A stretch of DNA of 64,000 nucleotides from DATARR01 sp036376245 (GCA_036376245.1 DASVAS010000003.1:124001-188000); one strand, 5' to 3'; counted from the stretch's first letter, positions 43,007 to 51,813 are shown. Translations and numbers: made by a program. The notes: generated by a model from the sequence alone, not told the origin.

Positions 43007-43783
43007 ATGTTCACCAAGACTTCTTCATGGATCGCCGGAGCGGCCATGCTCTTCCTCAGCCTCAACGCGCTGCCCGCCGCCGCGCAGAGCCCGACCTTCT
43101 ACTTCAAGGCGAGCGCCACCACCAACGGTTTCCCGGGCACCTATTCGTATACGGCTCCCGTGGTCGCCGGCGCGACGTCCAACAGCGCGTCTTCCAATCC
43201 GATGGGGGCACACTTCAACAGCGGCACCCTCTACGCGGAGGCGGGCTCCAGCGGCTTTACCGAGCCGGGCCATGCCTCCGCCGCCGCCTACTCCTACGCC
43301 CATCGGGTCTCGCCGAACGTCTCCCCCATGACCAACGTCCTCGCCAACGCCCAGGGCAGCTTCGTCGAATACGGCCTCAATGTCGAATCCTCGACGCTGC
43401 CGGCCGGCACGCCGGTGACGTTGAAGTTCCGCGCCGCGACGGCGATCGGGAAGGGCAGCGCCGAGAACACCTACTACGGCACCGCGCGGGTCGATCTGCA
43501 GATCGGCTCCTCGGTGGGCTACACGTACTGGACCACCCAACCCGGCGTCCCGGATCCCGAGGTCCAGTCGCCGGAGATCACCGTCAAGACCCAGGTAGGC
43601 GCGCGCCTGTACTTCACCGGCAAGGCGTACGCCTCCACCGCCGCCTGGTTCTACAACTCCAGCAACCGGGTCACCGACGGCAAGCTGTACCTCGAAGTGA
43701 GCATGGACGTCGAGCGGATCGACGCCGAGTGGGACGTCACCGTCCGCACCGACTCCGGGAAGATCTTCCAGCCCAATCCCTGA
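43007..43783 (+). CDS. Hypothetical secreted beta-rich protein
   Basis: A 258-residue protein with a signal peptide ending ALPAAAQS. The mature part is rich in Ser, Thr, Tyr, Gly and Ala and looks all-beta (SSVGYTYWTTQPGVPDPEVQ). No domain is recognised. GAGGG lies about 8 nt before the ATG. A hairpin at 43807 probably ends the transcript. Comparable secreted proteins of this composition often are surface or extracellular structural proteins, but this is not shown. Confidence 0.6.
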   Translation: MFTKTSSWIAGAAMLFLSLNALPAAAQSPTFYFKASATTNGFPGTYSYTAPVVAGATSNSASSNPMGAHFNSGTLYAEAGSSGFTEPGHASAAAYSYAHRVSPNVSPMTNVLANAQGSFVEYGLNVESSTLPAGTPVTLKFRAATAIGKGSAENTYYGTARVDLQIGSSVGYTYWTTQPGVPDPEVQSPEITVKTQVGARLYFTGKAYASTAAWFYNSSNRVTDGKLYLEVSMDVERIDAEWDVTVRTDSGKIFQPNP

Positions 43784-43806
43784 ACGCTCTCTGGGAGTTG
43801 ATACAG

Positions 43807-43830
43807 GGGCCGTCCGGAAACGGGCGGCCC
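43807..43830 (+). terminator. Hairpin terminator
   Basis: GGGCCGTCCG and CGGGCGGCCC pair (one G-T) around GAAA, followed by GTTCCGTTT, 23 nt after the stop of the secreted protein gene. Confidence 0.6.
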
Positions 43831-43847
43831 GTTCCGTTTGCTGTCGC

Positions 43848-43942
43848 GGAGAAGGACCTGAAGGACATAAACGACCTAAAGGACATCAGCGTTATCGTCC
43901 TTTGAGTCCTTTAGGTCGTTTATGTCCTTCAGGTCCTTCTCC
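43848..43942. repeat. Perfect 37-bp inverted repeat of 9-nt units
   Basis: Arms 43848-43884 and 43906-43942 are exactly complementary over 37 bp around a 21-nt loop. Each arm consists of 9-nt units: GGACCTGAA, GGACATAAA, CGACCTAAA, GGAC. Two degenerate relatives lie at 51914 and 60771. Confidence 0.85.
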
Positions 43943-44085
43943 TGCCCCTTCCTCGCTGTCCACAAAATCGGACCAACCGTCCCGCCCGGCTGAATTCGAA
44001 GCCCGCCTACCTCCAGTAAACTCCTGATTCCGTGTAGCTTCTCTCGACAGCACAGCCTGGAACCCCCCTTGCACGGCGGGGGGCT

Positions 44086-47000
44086 ATGACCCTCCGCGGA
44101 TCCGCCGCTCTCTACCTGATCGCGCTCCTCTTCCCCGCCCTGGCTCAGGCCTCCGGAATTTCCATCGACGGCTGCGTCGCCGCTCCCGGCGGCCGCCCCG
44201 TCGCCGGCATCCGGGTCGATCTGCGGCCGGTCCTCTCCATACATGAGAACGGCGTCCGGGAGCTCCAGGGGCAGGGCGCTCCGGAGCCGGTGGAGCGGAC
44301 CGCGACGGACGCGGACGGCTGCTTCACGCTGCGCGCGCCGGCAGCCGGCATGTGGAAGGTCGGCGTCGAGGCCTCCGGATTCGTGCCCGTGGAGCATGGT
44401 CTGATCCCCCTCCTTGAAGACATCAGCCTGCCGATCGTGGACCTGGAGCCCGACACCGGTCTGCGGGTGCGGATCGAGGAGGACGCCGGACGGCCGCTGC
44501 CCGGCGCGCGGGTCCGCGTGATCCGGACCTCGCCCGAACCCTGGACCGGATGGGTCACCGCCCGGCGCGAGGGCGTCACGGGAGCGGACGGCGCGCTCCG
44601 CCTCCCCAGGGCCGCCGTCGAAGACTTCGACGTCTGGGCGGCCGCTCCGGGATGGCTTCCCCGGCAGAGCCCCCAGGTCCGGAGCGCTTCGCTCTCCCTC
44701 CGTCTCGACCGCGGCGTCCTCCGCACCCTGGAGCTGACCCGGGAGGAAGACGGCAAGCCGCTGGCGGGGGCTCTGATCCTGCACAACGCCAGCCGTCTGA
44801 TCCTCGGCAGGAGCGGAACGGACGGAAAAATCACGCTCGCCATGCCGGCGACGGACTGGTTCGAGATCCTCACCCTGGGAGTGGACGGCAGGGCCGCCGG
44901 CAGCCGCATCCGGGCGAAGTCGCGGGAGGTGGACGCCATCTCCCTGGTCCTGCCCGGTCCGGTCGCGATGCAAGGCGTCGTCGAGGACTCCGCGAGCCAC
45001 CGTCCCGTCGCGGGCGCGCTGGTCTGGCCCGAGCACGATCCGGCCGCCTTCGTCCGGGCGACCGGCAAGGGGAAGTTCCGCCTGCCCTGGACGCCGGGAT
45101 CGGGAGTCCGGATCGTGGCCGCCGCTCCGGGAACCCGTTGGAACGCCGAGAAGCCACGCTCGGCCGCCTCTCCCTTGCGGATCGCTCTGGAGCCCGTGCC
45201 GCGGATCGACGGTCTGGTCGTGGACGTGGAGGGACGGCCCGTGGCGGGGGCGGAGGTCCGGGCGATCGACTACTACGGGTCGCCCTTCGGCCCCCCGGAC
45301 GTGCACCGGAGCCGCAGCGACGCTTCCGGACATTTCCGCATGCCTCTCACGGAGGGGGATTACCAGCTCTCCGCGGCAAAGCCCGGATTCGCTCCGGCCT
45401 TCAGCAGCGTCCGTTTGAGCAGCTCCGGAAAGCGCCCCACGGTCCGCATGGTCCTGGGGCCGAGCCGGGTCCTGACCGGTCTCGTGGTGGACGGAGAAGG
45501 CCGGCCGGTTCACGGCGCCGAAGTCGAGCTGAAGCGGACCCCTGGAAGGAACACGGGATCCGTTCTGGTCTCCAGCCTGGAAGGTCTGGAGTCTCACCGC
45601 GCCCGCACCGGTCCCGAGGGACGGTTCGAGGTCCGTGACCTTCCCGCCTCCTGGTTCCGCCTGCGGATCGAGCATCCGGACTTCGCGTCTCACCAACGGC
45701 GGGGAATCATCATTCCAGAGGAGGCCGGACCGGTGGACGCCGGAACGTTCACGCTGGCAGCGGGACTGACCGTCGAAGGCATCGTCGTCGATTCCCAGGA
45801 CCGTCCCTTGCCGGACACCGCCCTCTGGCTCCGGCCCGGGGATGGTATCGATCACGTTTTCCTGAAACGGGGTCCGCGTCAGGTCACCGGGCCGGATGGA
45901 CGGTTCTCCATTCCCAACCTGGAGCCAGAGGAGGAATGGACCCTGTATGCCTGCCGGCAGGGACATCCGGAGGTCATCCTTCCTCTCGCCAAGGCCGCGC
46001 CGGGGCCGCTCCGGATCGAGCTGGCCTCCGCCGCCCGGCTTACCGGCAGAGTCGTCGATCCGGACGGCCATCCCGTTTCCGGAGCTTATGTGCGCGCGGA
46101 TGTCGCCGGCGAAAATCCCTGGGATGCGATCGACGTGGGCCGTCCTCCCTGTTCAGGCGACGGCAAGTTCCCCGACGCCAACACGGACGGGGACGGCCGC
46201 TTCGTCCTGGAGCCGTTGCCGGCGGGCTTCTATGCTTTTCACGTTTCCGCCGAAGGATTCCTCGTCACGGAGCCGGAGCTCCTGGAGGTCGACGTAGACC
46301 GGGAGTTGCCAGCGATGGAGGTCGTGCTGGAGCGCGGCGCGATCCTGATCGGGCGCGTCCTCATGGCGGACGGCTCTCCGGCCGCTGGAGCCACGGTCCG
46401 CGCGACCGGTGGGCGGAGCTCTCCCCCCACCCTGACCGATCAGAATGGGAGCTATCGCCTGCAAGGCGTCGAGCCGGGATCGCGCCTCGTCTCCGCCGAT
46501 CACACCGTCGGCTCCGCGCGACAGCAGGATGTCCAGATCGGGCCGGGGGAAAACCGCCTGGACTTGACCCTGGAATCCGAAGCCTCCGAGCCGGAGCGCA
46601 CGATTCACGGACGCGTGGTGGGACCGCAAGGCGAGCCCATCGAGGGAGCCCAGGTCACGGGGAGTCGAGGAGGCCCTGTCTTTACGGAACCTGACGGCTC
46701 GTTCACCCTCGCGGAGGATGAGAATCCCATTACGGCCTGGAAGGAAGGGTACGGTCCCGCCAGGATCGATGTGGATTTCCAGAACCCGCCGGCGGGGGGC
46801 GTGGAGATCCGGCTGGAGAAAGGCCTGACACTGACGGGCCGCCTTCTCGGCCTCGATCCCTCGGAGATCTCCACGGCCGTCGTCGACGTCCCGGAGTCCG
46901 GCGTCCTTCACCCCAGCGCCGTGTTCCCGGACGGAACCTATCGGATCGGCGACCTCGGTCCTGGCGAGTGGACGGTGACCGCCGATGCGGCGGGGATCGA

Positions 47001-47841
47001 AGCCGAAGGCCGGGTGGTCCTGCGGGCCGGCGAGGAAGGCGCCACCCTCGACCTGGTCTTCACGGAACGGTTCGACGTCCGGGGGCGGATCGTCGGCCCC
47101 GGCGGAGAGGGGATCGCCGCGAAGATCATGATTACATCTCCCTCTGGGCGCGTGGAGCATCTCGAATCCCGGCAAGACGGTGCCTTCGGGATCCGGCTGG
47201 AGAACGGCGACTACGAAATCGAGGTCTCCGCCCCGGGTTACCAGCCTCCATCAGGGCGGAAATTCACGGTCGCGGACGCCCCGGTGGACGGCCTGGAAAT
47301 CCAATTGGAGAGCGGCCTGATCCTCCGCGGTTGCGTCCGCGATTTTCCCGCCCGGAGCGACCCTGGTGATGCCTTCTCCCGCGTCGATGCGGAGAGCTCC
47401 GGCGGGAGAGTCAGCGCCGATCCCGATCCCAAGGGCTGCTACCAACTCGATACCCTGAGCGAGGGGAGTTGGACCCTCACCGCCACTCTGTTTGAAACCC
47501 GCGCCAAGAGGTCTCGACAGGTTCGGACGGAGGTCCTCCTCCGTCCGGGAACCGAAGCGGTGGCCGACCTCGATTTCTTCCTGGGAGACCTGACCCTGTC
47601 CGGACGCGTCGAGGCTGCCGAAGAGCTGTTGTCGACTCTCGAGGCGGTTCTGATCACTCCGGACGAGAACCTCGTCATCGATGCGGGCGCCCTCCAGGAA
47701 GATGCCTTCCATTTCGACCGTCTTCGCGCGGGGAGCTACCGCCTGAGGATCCAGGACGACGAGGCCAAGATCCTCCTGGATCAACCCGTCGACCTCACCG
47801 CGGACCGCACCATCGTTCTCAGCCTGTCGTCCGTAAAATGA
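44086..47841 (+). CDS. Large secreted protein of tandem carboxypeptidase regulatory-like domains
   Basis: A 1251-residue protein with a signal peptide (YLIALLFPALAQASG) and roughly a dozen tandem CarboxypepD_reg/SdrD-B-like modules, each with the pattern L.G.V.D..G.PV.GA.V......T..DG.F.L (for example GLVVDGEGRPVHGAEVELKR). No enzymatic domain is seen; such proteins are usually extracellular scaffolds or adhesive rods. A G-rich box is close to the ATG. It is followed 3 nt later by a short paralogue (stop TGA, GG, TATG) and further on by a truncated relative at 50 kb. Confidence 0.75.
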   Translation: MTLRGSAALYLIALLFPALAQASGISIDGCVAAPGGRPVAGIRVDLRPVLSIHENGVRELQGQGAPEPVERTATDADGCFTLRAPAAGMWKVGVEASGFVPVEHGLIPLLEDISLPIVDLEPDTGLRVRIEEDAGRPLPGARVRVIRTSPEPWTGWVTARREGVTGADGALRLPRAAVEDFDVWAAAPGWLPRQSPQVRSASLSLRLDRGVLRTLELTREEDGKPLAGALILHNASRLILGRSGTDGKITLAMPATDWFEILTLGVDGRAAGSRIRAKSREVDAISLVLPGPVAMQGVVEDSASHRPVAGALVWPEHDPAAFVRATGKGKFRLPWTPGSGVRIVAAAPGTRWNAEKPRSAASPLRIALEPVPRIDGLVVDVEGRPVAGAEVRAIDYYGSPFGPPDVHRSRSDASGHFRMPLTEGDYQLSAAKPGFAPAFSSVRLSSSGKRPTVRMVLGPSRVLTGLVVDGEGRPVHGAEVELKRTPGRNTGSVLVSSLEGLESHRARTGPEGRFEVRDLPASWFRLRIEHPDFASHQRRGIIIPEEAGPVDAGTFTLAAGLTVEGIVVDSQDRPLPDTALWLRPGDGIDHVFLKRGPRQVTGPDGRFSIPNLEPEEEWTLYACRQGHPEVILPLAKAAPGPLRIELASAARLTGRVVDPDGHPVSGAYVRADVAGENPWDAIDVGRPPCSGDGKFPDANTDGDGRFVLEPLPAGFYAFHVSAEGFLVTEPELLEVDVDRELPAMEVVLERGAILIGRVLMADGSPAAGATVRATGGRSSPPTLTDQNGSYRLQGVEPGSRLVSADHTVGSARQQDVQIGPGENRLDLTLESEASEPERTIHGRVVGPQGEPIEGAQVTGSRGGPVFTEPDGSFTLAEDENPITAWKEGYGPARIDVDFQNPPAGGVEIRLEKGLTLTGRLLGLDPSEISTAVVDVPESGVLHPSAVFPDGTYRIGDLGPGEWTVTADAAGIEAEGRVVLRAGEEGATLDLVFTERFDVRGRIVGPGGEGIAAKIMITSPSGRVEHLESRQDGAFGIRLENGDYEIEVSAPGYQPPSGRKFTVADAPVDGLEIQLESGLILRGCVRDFPARSDPGDAFSRVDAESSGGRVSADPDPKGCYQLDTLSEGSWTLTATLFETRAKRSRQVRTEVLLRPGTEAVADLDFFLGDLTLSGRVEAAEELLSTLEAVLITPDENLVIDAGALQEDAFHFDRLRAGSYRLRIQDDEAKILLDQPVDLTADRTIVLSLSSVK

Positions 47842-47844
47842 GGT

Positions 47845-48540
47845 ATGGCAAAAATCGCCCCTCTCCTCCTTGCCCTCCTCCTGGGCTCGCCGGTCCAGGA
47901 CCAAACCCCCAAGGCGTTCAGCGAAGGTTGCATCAAGCACCGGACCGAGGACGGCCTCTACCTCCAATGCCCGCCACCGGACGGGATCGAGCCCGAGCCC
48001 CCGGCGGACGAAGACCGGATCCCGCCGGAAAAGTCGGTGACCCTCCACGGCTGCCTCCCGGGCCTGCTGCCCGGCGAGCGCGCGCGCGTCGGCCTCTGGG
48101 TGGAGCACCGTGGCATTGAGAGAGCCCTTCTGGATTCCGAAGGGTGTTACGAGGTGGACGGCCTCGCGCCGGGAGAGCTGACCGCGAAGGCCGCCATTCG
48201 CGACACCGCCAATGTTTATCGGGACCGGCACGCCATCGGGCGGATCTCCGTCCAGCCGGGGAACGAAGCGGTCCTCGACATCGACTTCCACATGGGGAAC
48301 CACACCTTTTCCGGCCGGGTCACCGCCAGCCATCCCCCCAAGGTCTTCGCGACCCTGCTCCTGCCCGACGGCACAGAGCTGATCACCGACGACCGCCTGC
48401 TCGAAGAAGGAAAGTTCCACTTCGACCGGCTCCGCGAGGGAACCTACCGGCTGCGGATCGTGGATTTCGGAGGGAAGATCGTGGCCGACCAGCCGGTCGA
48501 GGTCCCGCCGGACGGCGAAGTCGTGATCGAGCTGCCCTGA
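47845..48540 (+). CDS. Short secreted carboxypeptidase regulatory-like protein
   Basis: A 231-residue protein with a signal peptide (APLLLALLLGSPVQDQ). After a Pro/Glu-rich segment with several Cys, it has two modules closely matching the last two of the upstream giant: compare FHFDRLREGTYRLRIVDFGG with FHFDRLRAGSYRLRIQDDEA. GAGGT and a 3-nt gap couple it to the upstream gene. Probably a partner or evolutionary off-shoot of it. Confidence 0.7.
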   Translation: MAKIAPLLLALLLGSPVQDQTPKAFSEGCIKHRTEDGLYLQCPPPDGIEPEPPADEDRIPPEKSVTLHGCLPGLLPGERARVGLWVEHRGIERALLDSEGCYEVDGLAPGELTAKAAIRDTANVYRDRHAIGRISVQPGNEAVLDIDFHMGNHTFSGRVTASHPPKVFATLLLPDGTELITDDRLLEEGKFHFDRLREGTYRLRIVDFGGKIVADQPVEVPPDGEVVIELP

Positions 48541-48556
48541 ACCGTCCTCGTCCCTC

Positions 48557-48806
48557 CGTAGAGACGCCACAGACGATCAACGAAACCTTTTCGGAGGCCA
48601 CGGGGACGGCGTGGCGTCTTTCGAAGGGCATGCCGTCCCGAAGGGCAGATCCTCCTGAAGGCCCTGCCTCCTGCCCTAGAGAAAAAACCGACGCCGAGCC
48701 GGTTCAATCCGGCTTGCTGAAGGACGCGATCTGCCCTCCGAAGAGACGCCACGCCGTCCCCGTGGCCACCGAAAAGGTGTCGTTAATCGTCTGTGTCGTC
48801 TCTACG
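48557..48806. repeat. 250-bp element with about 69-bp inverted arms (MITE-like)
   Basis: Left arm 48557-48625 and right arm 48739-48806 are complementary except for about four substitutions and a small indel; they start CGTAGAGACG and contain CCACGGGGACGGCGTGGCGT. The 113-bp centre has no gene. It fills the whole gap between the short regulatory-domain gene and the convergent DinB gene. Confidence 0.8.
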
Positions 48807-48840
48807 AAGATGTGGTTAAAGATGTGTGGAATGGATGATC

Positions 48841-49335
48841 CTACCGCCTCCTCCAAACCTGCCACGTAAGAGGCCCGGCCACCGCATCCGCGATCGGACA
48901 GCCGGCCGCCTTGAGGGCCAACTTGATCTGACCGTGATGGTAACCTTCATGAAAGATCAAGAACTGCAGAAGCTGGATCGGATGCGCGAAGTCCTGGTCC
49001 AGGGCTCGATCGGCCTCCACTCTGCCCTGGACCGCGTCGCGCACCCGCTTTCCGCTCTCGTCGAGCATCTGCGCGATGCGATCAGCGTCACGCTCGGGAT
49101 TCCACTCCTGTGCGGGCACCTGGCCCGCGCATTCCGGAGCGTTTTCGAGGACGGACACCATCCGCTCGTGGTGCATGTGCGTAAACATCTCGCCGACCGT
49201 CGGGCTCCCCGCCATCGCTCTGGCGTCGAGTCCGCCGTCCGGAATGGCTCGCAGCAGGTTGACTAGGACGACGTTGTTTCGATCCCAGGAGTCCAGCAAG
49301 GCGTCGAGTAATTGTTGTCCGCGTGCAGCAGTCAT
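48841..49335 (-). CDS. DinB-family protein
   Basis: A 164-residue four-helix-bundle protein of the DinB/DUF664 type. The metal-binding His residues are visible: MFTHMHHERM near residue 55 and FLIFHEGYHHGQIKL near 130. Members include thiol-dependent transferases and hydrolases; the exact role is not predictable. GAGGT precedes the ATG. Confidence 0.8.
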   Translation of the reverse strand: MTAARGQQLLDALLDSWDRNNVVLVNLLRAIPDGGLDARAMAGSPTVGEMFTHMHHERMVSVLENAPECAGQVPAQEWNPERDADRIAQMLDESGKRVRDAVQGRVEADRALDQDFAHPIQLLQFLIFHEGYHHGQIKLALKAAGCPIADAVAGPLTWQVWRRR

Positions 49336-49503
49336 GTTGATACCTCGTGCGGTGTGACACCGGCGTACCCTAACCCCTGGTTCCCCAACTTCAATGTGTC
49401 AGCGCTACCGTAATTTAAGTCGTATGCTACGCATGCAGTCCCATGCTCGTCAACGAGGCCCGGCACATTCGCGGTGGCCCTTCCATAGAACTCCGGACGT
49501 AGT

Positions 49504-49518
49504 TGAAGCTATACTTCA
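49504..49518. promoter_or_regulatory. Palindrome at the antitoxin start
   Basis: TGAAG-CTATA-CTTCA lies 4 nt before the ATG of the UPF0175 gene; position and symmetry suit autoregulation of a toxin-antitoxin module. Confidence 0.4.
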
Positions 49519-49522
49519 CACC

Positions 49523-49792
49523 ATGAGCAGAGCCTCGGAATCCGCCAGGACCGTGAAGGTCGAGATCCCATCGGAAGCATTCCAGCACCGCCCCTGGGAT
49601 CCCGCCGAGGTCGCTCAGGAGATGCGGGTGCTCTGGCTGCTGGAGGAAGTTAGGGCGAGACGGCTGGGCTATGGCAAGGCCGCCGAGCTCGCGGGAGTTC
49701 CCACCGTAGAGTTCCTCCGCCTCATGGGGAAGCATCAGATCACCCCCTTCGATTACGATGAAGACGAGCTCACCCGAGAGATCGGGGCGTGA
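49523..49792 (+). CDS. UPF0175-family antitoxin-like protein
   Basis: An 89-residue protein of the UPF0175 family, with the conserved EVAQEMRVLWLLEEVRARRL helix and YGKAAELAGVPTVEFLRLMG ribbon/helix region, ending ITPFDYDEDEL. These are the usual partners of DUF3368 PIN-like toxins. Its stop overlaps the GTG of the next frame by 4 nt (GTGA), the classic arrangement. The toxin is truncated, so the antitoxin is now solitary. Composition is slightly less GC-rich than neighbours, in line with acquisition. Confidence 0.8.
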   Translation: MSRASESARTVKVEIPSEAFQHRPWDPAEVAQEMRVLWLLEEVRARRLGYGKAAELAGVPTVEFLRLMGKHQITPFDYDEDELTREIGA

Positions 49793-49935
49793 TCGTAGTC
49801 GCGGACGCTGGTCCCCTCATCCATTTGAGCCTGCTCGGCAGAATCGATCTGCTGCCGGCGACCTATGGCCGGATCTTGATACCTGACCTGGTCTATAAAG
49901 AAGTGGCCCAGGCTGGAGAGGGTATGGCTGGCCGA
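49789..49935 (+). pseudogene. Truncated DUF3368 (PIN-like) toxin
   Basis: MIVVADAGPLIHLSLLGRID, then LLPATYGRILIPDLVYKEVA, match the first 45-50 residues of DUF3368 proteins, including the first PIN acidic residue. Intact members have about 150 residues with further acidic residues, absent here. After about 49935 the frame continues to 50496 but its translation is Arg/Gly-rich noise, because the DNA from there encodes a carboxypeptidase-regulatory protein in another frame. Confidence 0.65.
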
Positions 49936-49999
49936 TCCCAAGGTCTCCGCTTCCGGACGAATCACCGGCGCCGACGGCCAGCCCGTCGCGGGAGCCCAG

Positions 50000-51406
50000 G
50001 TGGCGTTGGTCCCGTCGGGCGTCCAGGAGCCCGGACCGCACCGCGCTACGACCGGGCCGGACGGGCGGTTCACCATCGCCGGCCTTGCGCCTGGGGTGTA
50101 CGTCCTCCGCGCGGCGCATCCGGAGCACCCGCGCTTCTATCAGGCGGGGATCGACATCCCCGATGGGAAGGGGAAGGTCGACATCGGCGGCTTCTCCCTG
50201 GCCAGAGCCCAGCGCGTGGAAGGCCAGGTGGTCGATCAGGAGGGACGCCCGGTCGCGGGGGTCCGCATCCTTCAGGAACGGAGCGGTCCGCTGGAGATCG
50301 CGGCGGCGCCGGAGACCGACCCGGATGGCCGCTTTGTCCTCCCGGAGATGATCCTGGGCCACCTGACGCTCTGCAAGGAAGGGTACTGGTCCGTGGGACC
50401 TGTCGTGTCTCCGTCCCGGCCCTCCAATCTCGCCCGGATCGTCCTGCAACCCATCCCGCCTCCGTTCCGGGTGACCGGCCGGATCCTGGACGATGAAGGC
50501 CGCCCCGTGGCCGGTGCCCGGGTCCGGAGCAGCCCCCATGAGGACGGCTGCGTGGTCCCCACCTTCGTCGACGCCTGCACCGGCGAGCGCATCCCGGACC
50601 CGGTGGTGGCCGCGGATGCGGATGGGCGCTTCTCGCTGGAGATCCGGGAGCGGGGCGACTTCGACATCAGGGCCGAGGCGCCGGGGTACGTCGCCGCGCT
50701 CCACAGCCGGGTGGAAGCCCGGCCGGGGCAGAGCGCCGGAACTGGCTTCCTGACGGTCTGGTCGGACGCGGACGGCCGCTTCGCCGCCAAGGTATCGCCC
50801 GGGACCTACTCCCTCCTGGCCACGCACTCCCGATACGGGCCCGTCCGGCTGGAATCCATGGCCTTGGCGGAGACGCTGGACGGGCTGGAGATCCGGCTGC
50901 CGCCGGGATTGACCCTGACCGGACGCATTCTCGACCTGCCGGCCGGAGCCCAGGGCTTGATTCGGGCCGAGCAGGACGGCGCCTCCCATATAATCCAGGC
51001 CGGCCCGGACGGAGCGTACCGGTTCGATAATCTCGGACCCGGGGAATGGAAGCTGAGCGTGAGCGTCTCCATGAAGGACTTCCACCGGGACGGAGGAGGC
51101 AGCGTCGTCCTGTCGCCGGAGACCGCCGGCCGCTTCGACTTCGACCTCGCTCTGGGAAACGCCAGCCTCTCCGGTAGGCTCGGCTCGGACGACAATCCCA
51201 TCCTCGCGGGCATCGAGCTGCTGACGTCTGAAGGGAACAAGATCGCCGCGACCGGCGCCGGGATACTCGACGGGGAGTTCCAGTTCCCCCACCTCCGTCC
51301 CGGGAGCTACATCCTGCGGATCAAGGATCAGACCTCCGGACGCGTATTCAACCGAGAAGTGGAGATCTCCGGCGATCAGGAGATCGGGATCGAGGTGCTG
51401 GAGTAG
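50000..51406 (+). CDS. 5'-truncated carboxypeptidase regulatory-like domain protein
   Basis: A 468-residue frame (GTG start) of about five tandem CarboxypepD_reg modules (VEGQVVDQEGRPVAGVRIL, VTGRILDDEGRPVAGARVRS) closely related to the C-terminal half of the 1251-residue protein. The same frame reads GRITGADGQPVAGAQVAL upstream of the GTG, from about 49950, so the homology starts inside the truncated toxin; there is no signal peptide. It is most likely the 3' remainder of a paralogue whose 5' part was replaced by the toxin-antitoxin pair. Expression doubtful. Confidence 0.6.
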   Translation: MALVPSGVQEPGPHRATTGPDGRFTIAGLAPGVYVLRAAHPEHPRFYQAGIDIPDGKGKVDIGGFSLARAQRVEGQVVDQEGRPVAGVRILQERSGPLEIAAAPETDPDGRFVLPEMILGHLTLCKEGYWSVGPVVSPSRPSNLARIVLQPIPPPFRVTGRILDDEGRPVAGARVRSSPHEDGCVVPTFVDACTGERIPDPVVAADADGRFSLEIRERGDFDIRAEAPGYVAALHSRVEARPGQSAGTGFLTVWSDADGRFAAKVSPGTYSLLATHSRYGPVRLESMALAETLDGLEIRLPPGLTLTGRILDLPAGAQGLIRAEQDGASHIIQAGPDGAYRFDNLGPGEWKLSVSVSMKDFHRDGGGSVVLSPETAGRFDFDLALGNASLSGRLGSDDNPILAGIELLTSEGNKIAATGAGILDGEFQFPHLRPGSYILRIKDQTSGRVFNREVEISGDQEIGIEVLE

Positions 51407-51418
51407 GCGGCGGGCCGG

Positions 51419-51813
51419 AGTAAACGTCTCTGGCGCAAAGTCAACTGGCTCTGGCCCAGAGTCAACGTCTCCACGCCAGAGTCAAGATCTCCAGGCCAGA
51501 GTCAACGTCTCCAGCCCAAAGTCAACTGACTCTGAGCCGGAGTCAACGTCTCCAAGCCAGAGTCAACGTCTCTGGCCCGGAGTCAACATCTCCAGGCCGG
51601 AGTCAAGATCTCCAGCTCAGAGTCAACTGACTCTGGGCTGGAGTCAACGTCTCTGACGCAAAGTCTCGGGACTCTGACGCGTAGTCAACGTCTCCGACGC
51701 AAATCCAACATCTCTGACGCATAGCCAAGATCTCTGACGCGTATCCAACGTCTCTGACGCGAAGCCAAGATCTCTGACGCGTAGTCAACGTCTCCAGGCC
51801 AGAGTCTCCTGAC
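51419..51813. repeat. Tandem array of 20/21-bp units (AGTCAACGTCTC array)
   Basis: About 19 contiguous units, mostly 20 bp and some 21 bp. The first half is near constant, AGTCAACGTCTC (variants AGTCAAGATCTC, AGTCAACTGACTC), the second half varies among GCGCAA, GGCCAG and GACGCGT types. It begins 12 bp after the stop of the regulatory-domain gene. A 20-nt unit cannot keep a reading frame, so it is not coding. There are no spacers and no cas-like gene. Confidence 0.8.

Noticed and set aside
43876..46071. 731-codon minus-strand frame
   Set aside because: Antisense to the tandem regulatory-domain protein; its start lies in the 37-bp-arm hairpin.
49936..50496. Continuation of the DUF3368 frame to a 235-residue protein
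   Set aside because: After about 48 codons the translation is Arg/Gly/Pro-rich noise while another frame carries clear regulatory-domain modules.
51419..51813. CRISPR or TIGR-type guide array
   Set aside because: Units are contiguous 20/21-mers without spacers, and no cas, tas or similar gene is in the window.
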